5,816 bases of DNA from assembly GCA_021156385.1 (NCBI GenBank), contig JAJNDL010000094.1:1-5816 (forward strand). Reading direction: 5' to 3'. The position numbers and the translations under genes are program-made. Source of the stretch: Moraxellaceae bacterium (GTDB lineage Bacteria > Pseudomonadota > Gammaproteobacteria > Pseudomonadales > Moraxellaceae). The notes below the pieces were generated by a model that saw only the letters and a list, made by a program, of their open reading frames with translations, made no database searches and was not told the origin of the DNA. Positions 5,028 to 5,816 of this stretch are shown here, piece after piece (position 1 is the first letter of the stretch; each line of letters begins with the position of its first letter).

Positions 5028-5816
5028 ATGAGCATGCAATGGACTGCGCGGGCCACGCTGCTGGCCTTGGCCATCGCCGCCCTCGGCGGCTGCAACGACG
5101 ACAGCAGCATTTCCGGCGCCACGCCGACGGGCGTCACCACCGACACCACCAGCGTCACCGTGACGCCCCTGGTGTCGCGCGACTCGCTGCCTGATGCGCA
5201 CCAGGACAGCGGCCTCGTCAATCCGTCGGGGCTGGTGTTCAGCGACACCAACGCCTGGGTGGCCAACAGCGCCACCGGCACCCTCACCGCCATCGACGCG
5301 CAGGGCACGCTGCAGCAGCCGATCGTGCACCTGGCCGACGGCAGCAATCCCGAGGCGCGGCCGACCGGCCTCGTCTTCGCGGGCGGCGGCAGCGATTTCC
5401 AGATCAACCGCGGCGCCGGCAATGCGCCGGCCACGCTGATCTACGCCACCGAGGCCGGCACGCTGGGCGCCTGGTCCAACACCGCGGATTTCGGCAACCG
5501 CGCGGTGACGGTATTCGACGACAGCGATGAGCGCGCCATGTACACCGGCCTCGCGCTGCTCAACGTCGGCGGCAGCCGCTTCCTCTTCGCCGCCGACTTC
5601 CGCAACGGGCGCATCGTCACCTTCGACAACGCCTTCAACCCGGTGACCACCAGCGGCACCTTCGAGGACCCCGACATTCCCGACGACCATGCGCCCTTCG
5701 GCATCCAGGCGATCGGCGACCGCCTCATCGTCACCTATGCGCGCCGTGTCGGCGAGGCCGATGACCGCGCGGATTCCGGTGCAGGCCAAGGCTATGTCAG
5801 CGAGTTCGACGGACGC
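5028..5816 (+). CDS. TIGR03118-family lipoprotein, beta-propeller-like, unknown function (3' truncated by window end)
   Basis: The frame is open for 263 codons to the last base. The N-terminus is a lipoprotein signal: a hydrophobic run (LLALAIAAL) and lipobox L19-G20-G21-C22, followed by Asn-Asp-Asp, then a Thr/Ser-rich linker to about residue 48. The rest matches from memory the TIGR03118 family of conserved hypothetical proteins. Shared features are LVNPSGLVFS at 63-72, an AWVANSATGT strand at 76-85, PTGLVFAG at 112-119, LIYATEAGTLGAWS at 137-150, MYTGLAL at 171-177, FAADFRNGRIVTFD at 187-200 and APFGIQAIGDRLIVTYA at 222-238. These repeated blade-like strands suggest a beta-propeller. Some family members carry a PEP-CTERM sorting tail. 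This one is lipid-anchored, probably in the outer membrane, and its C-terminus lies outside the window. Function is unknown. Confidence 0.88.
   Translation, partial: MSMQWTARATLLALAIAALGGCNDDSSISGATPTGVTTDTTSVTVTPLVSRDSLPDAHQDSGLVNPSGLVFSDTNAWVANSATGTLTAIDAQGTLQQPIVHLADGSNPEARPTGLVFAGGGSDFQINRGAGNAPATLIYATEAGTLGAWSNTADFGNRAVTVFDDSDERAMYTGLALLNVGGSRFLFAADFRNGRIVTFDNAFNPVTTSGTFEDPDIPDDHAPFGIQAIGDRLIVTYARRVGEADDRADSGAGQGYVSEFDGR

Noticed and set aside
4980..5789. Minus-strand open frame of 269 codons opposite the TIGR03118 lipoprotein
   Set aside because: The plus-strand frame has a Shine-Dalgarno site, a lipobox and family motifs. The opposite frame is Gly/Ala/Val/Arg repetitive and has no recognisable features.

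Overview
This is a GC-rich bacterial chromosomal window with strong third-position G/C preference. The gene content is ordinary: a group III alcohol dehydrogenase, a lipid kinase paired with a phosphoesterase, an SRAP protein and two lipoproteins. It suggests a free-living high-GC gamma- or betaproteobacterium. The gene types alone do not fix the genus. No rRNA, tRNA, CRISPR array, transposase, phage gene or attachment site is visible.

Layout: the 3' tail of an unidentified plus-strand gene (1-105) converges on a minus-strand block across a short spacer (106-229) that holds a large perfect hairpin inside a second inverted repeat. The minus-strand block, in transcription order, is a small cysteine-rich lipoprotein (3918-3445), a diacylglycerol-kinase-type lipid kinase (3349-2396), a cyclic-nucleotide-phosphodiesterase-like metallophosphoesterase (2399-1593, joined to the kinase by an ATGA overlap) and an iron-containing alcohol dehydrogenase (1465-230). 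An 83-base divergent spacer with two overlapping inverted repeats separates the lipoprotein from the plus-strand SRAP gene (4002-4673). A 354-base gene-free stretch, visibly richer in A+T than the genes, holds two sets of dyad repeats. It leads into a plus-strand lipoprotein of the TIGR03118 family (5028 onward), which runs off the right edge.

How the genes fit together: the only firm functional unit is the kinase-phosphoesterase pair, which is translationally coupled and probably belongs to one membrane-lipid or phospho-signalling function. The alcohol dehydrogenase (127 bases downstream) and the small lipoprotein (95 bases upstream) lie in the same direction and might be co-transcribed, but the gaps are long enough for separate units. 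The SRAP protein is a DNA-repair factor unrelated to its neighbours. I do not see a convincing new multi-gene system. The points most worth a second look are the unstudied kinase-phosphoesterase pairing, the structured convergent spacer and the palindromes upstream of the TIGR03118 lipoprotein.
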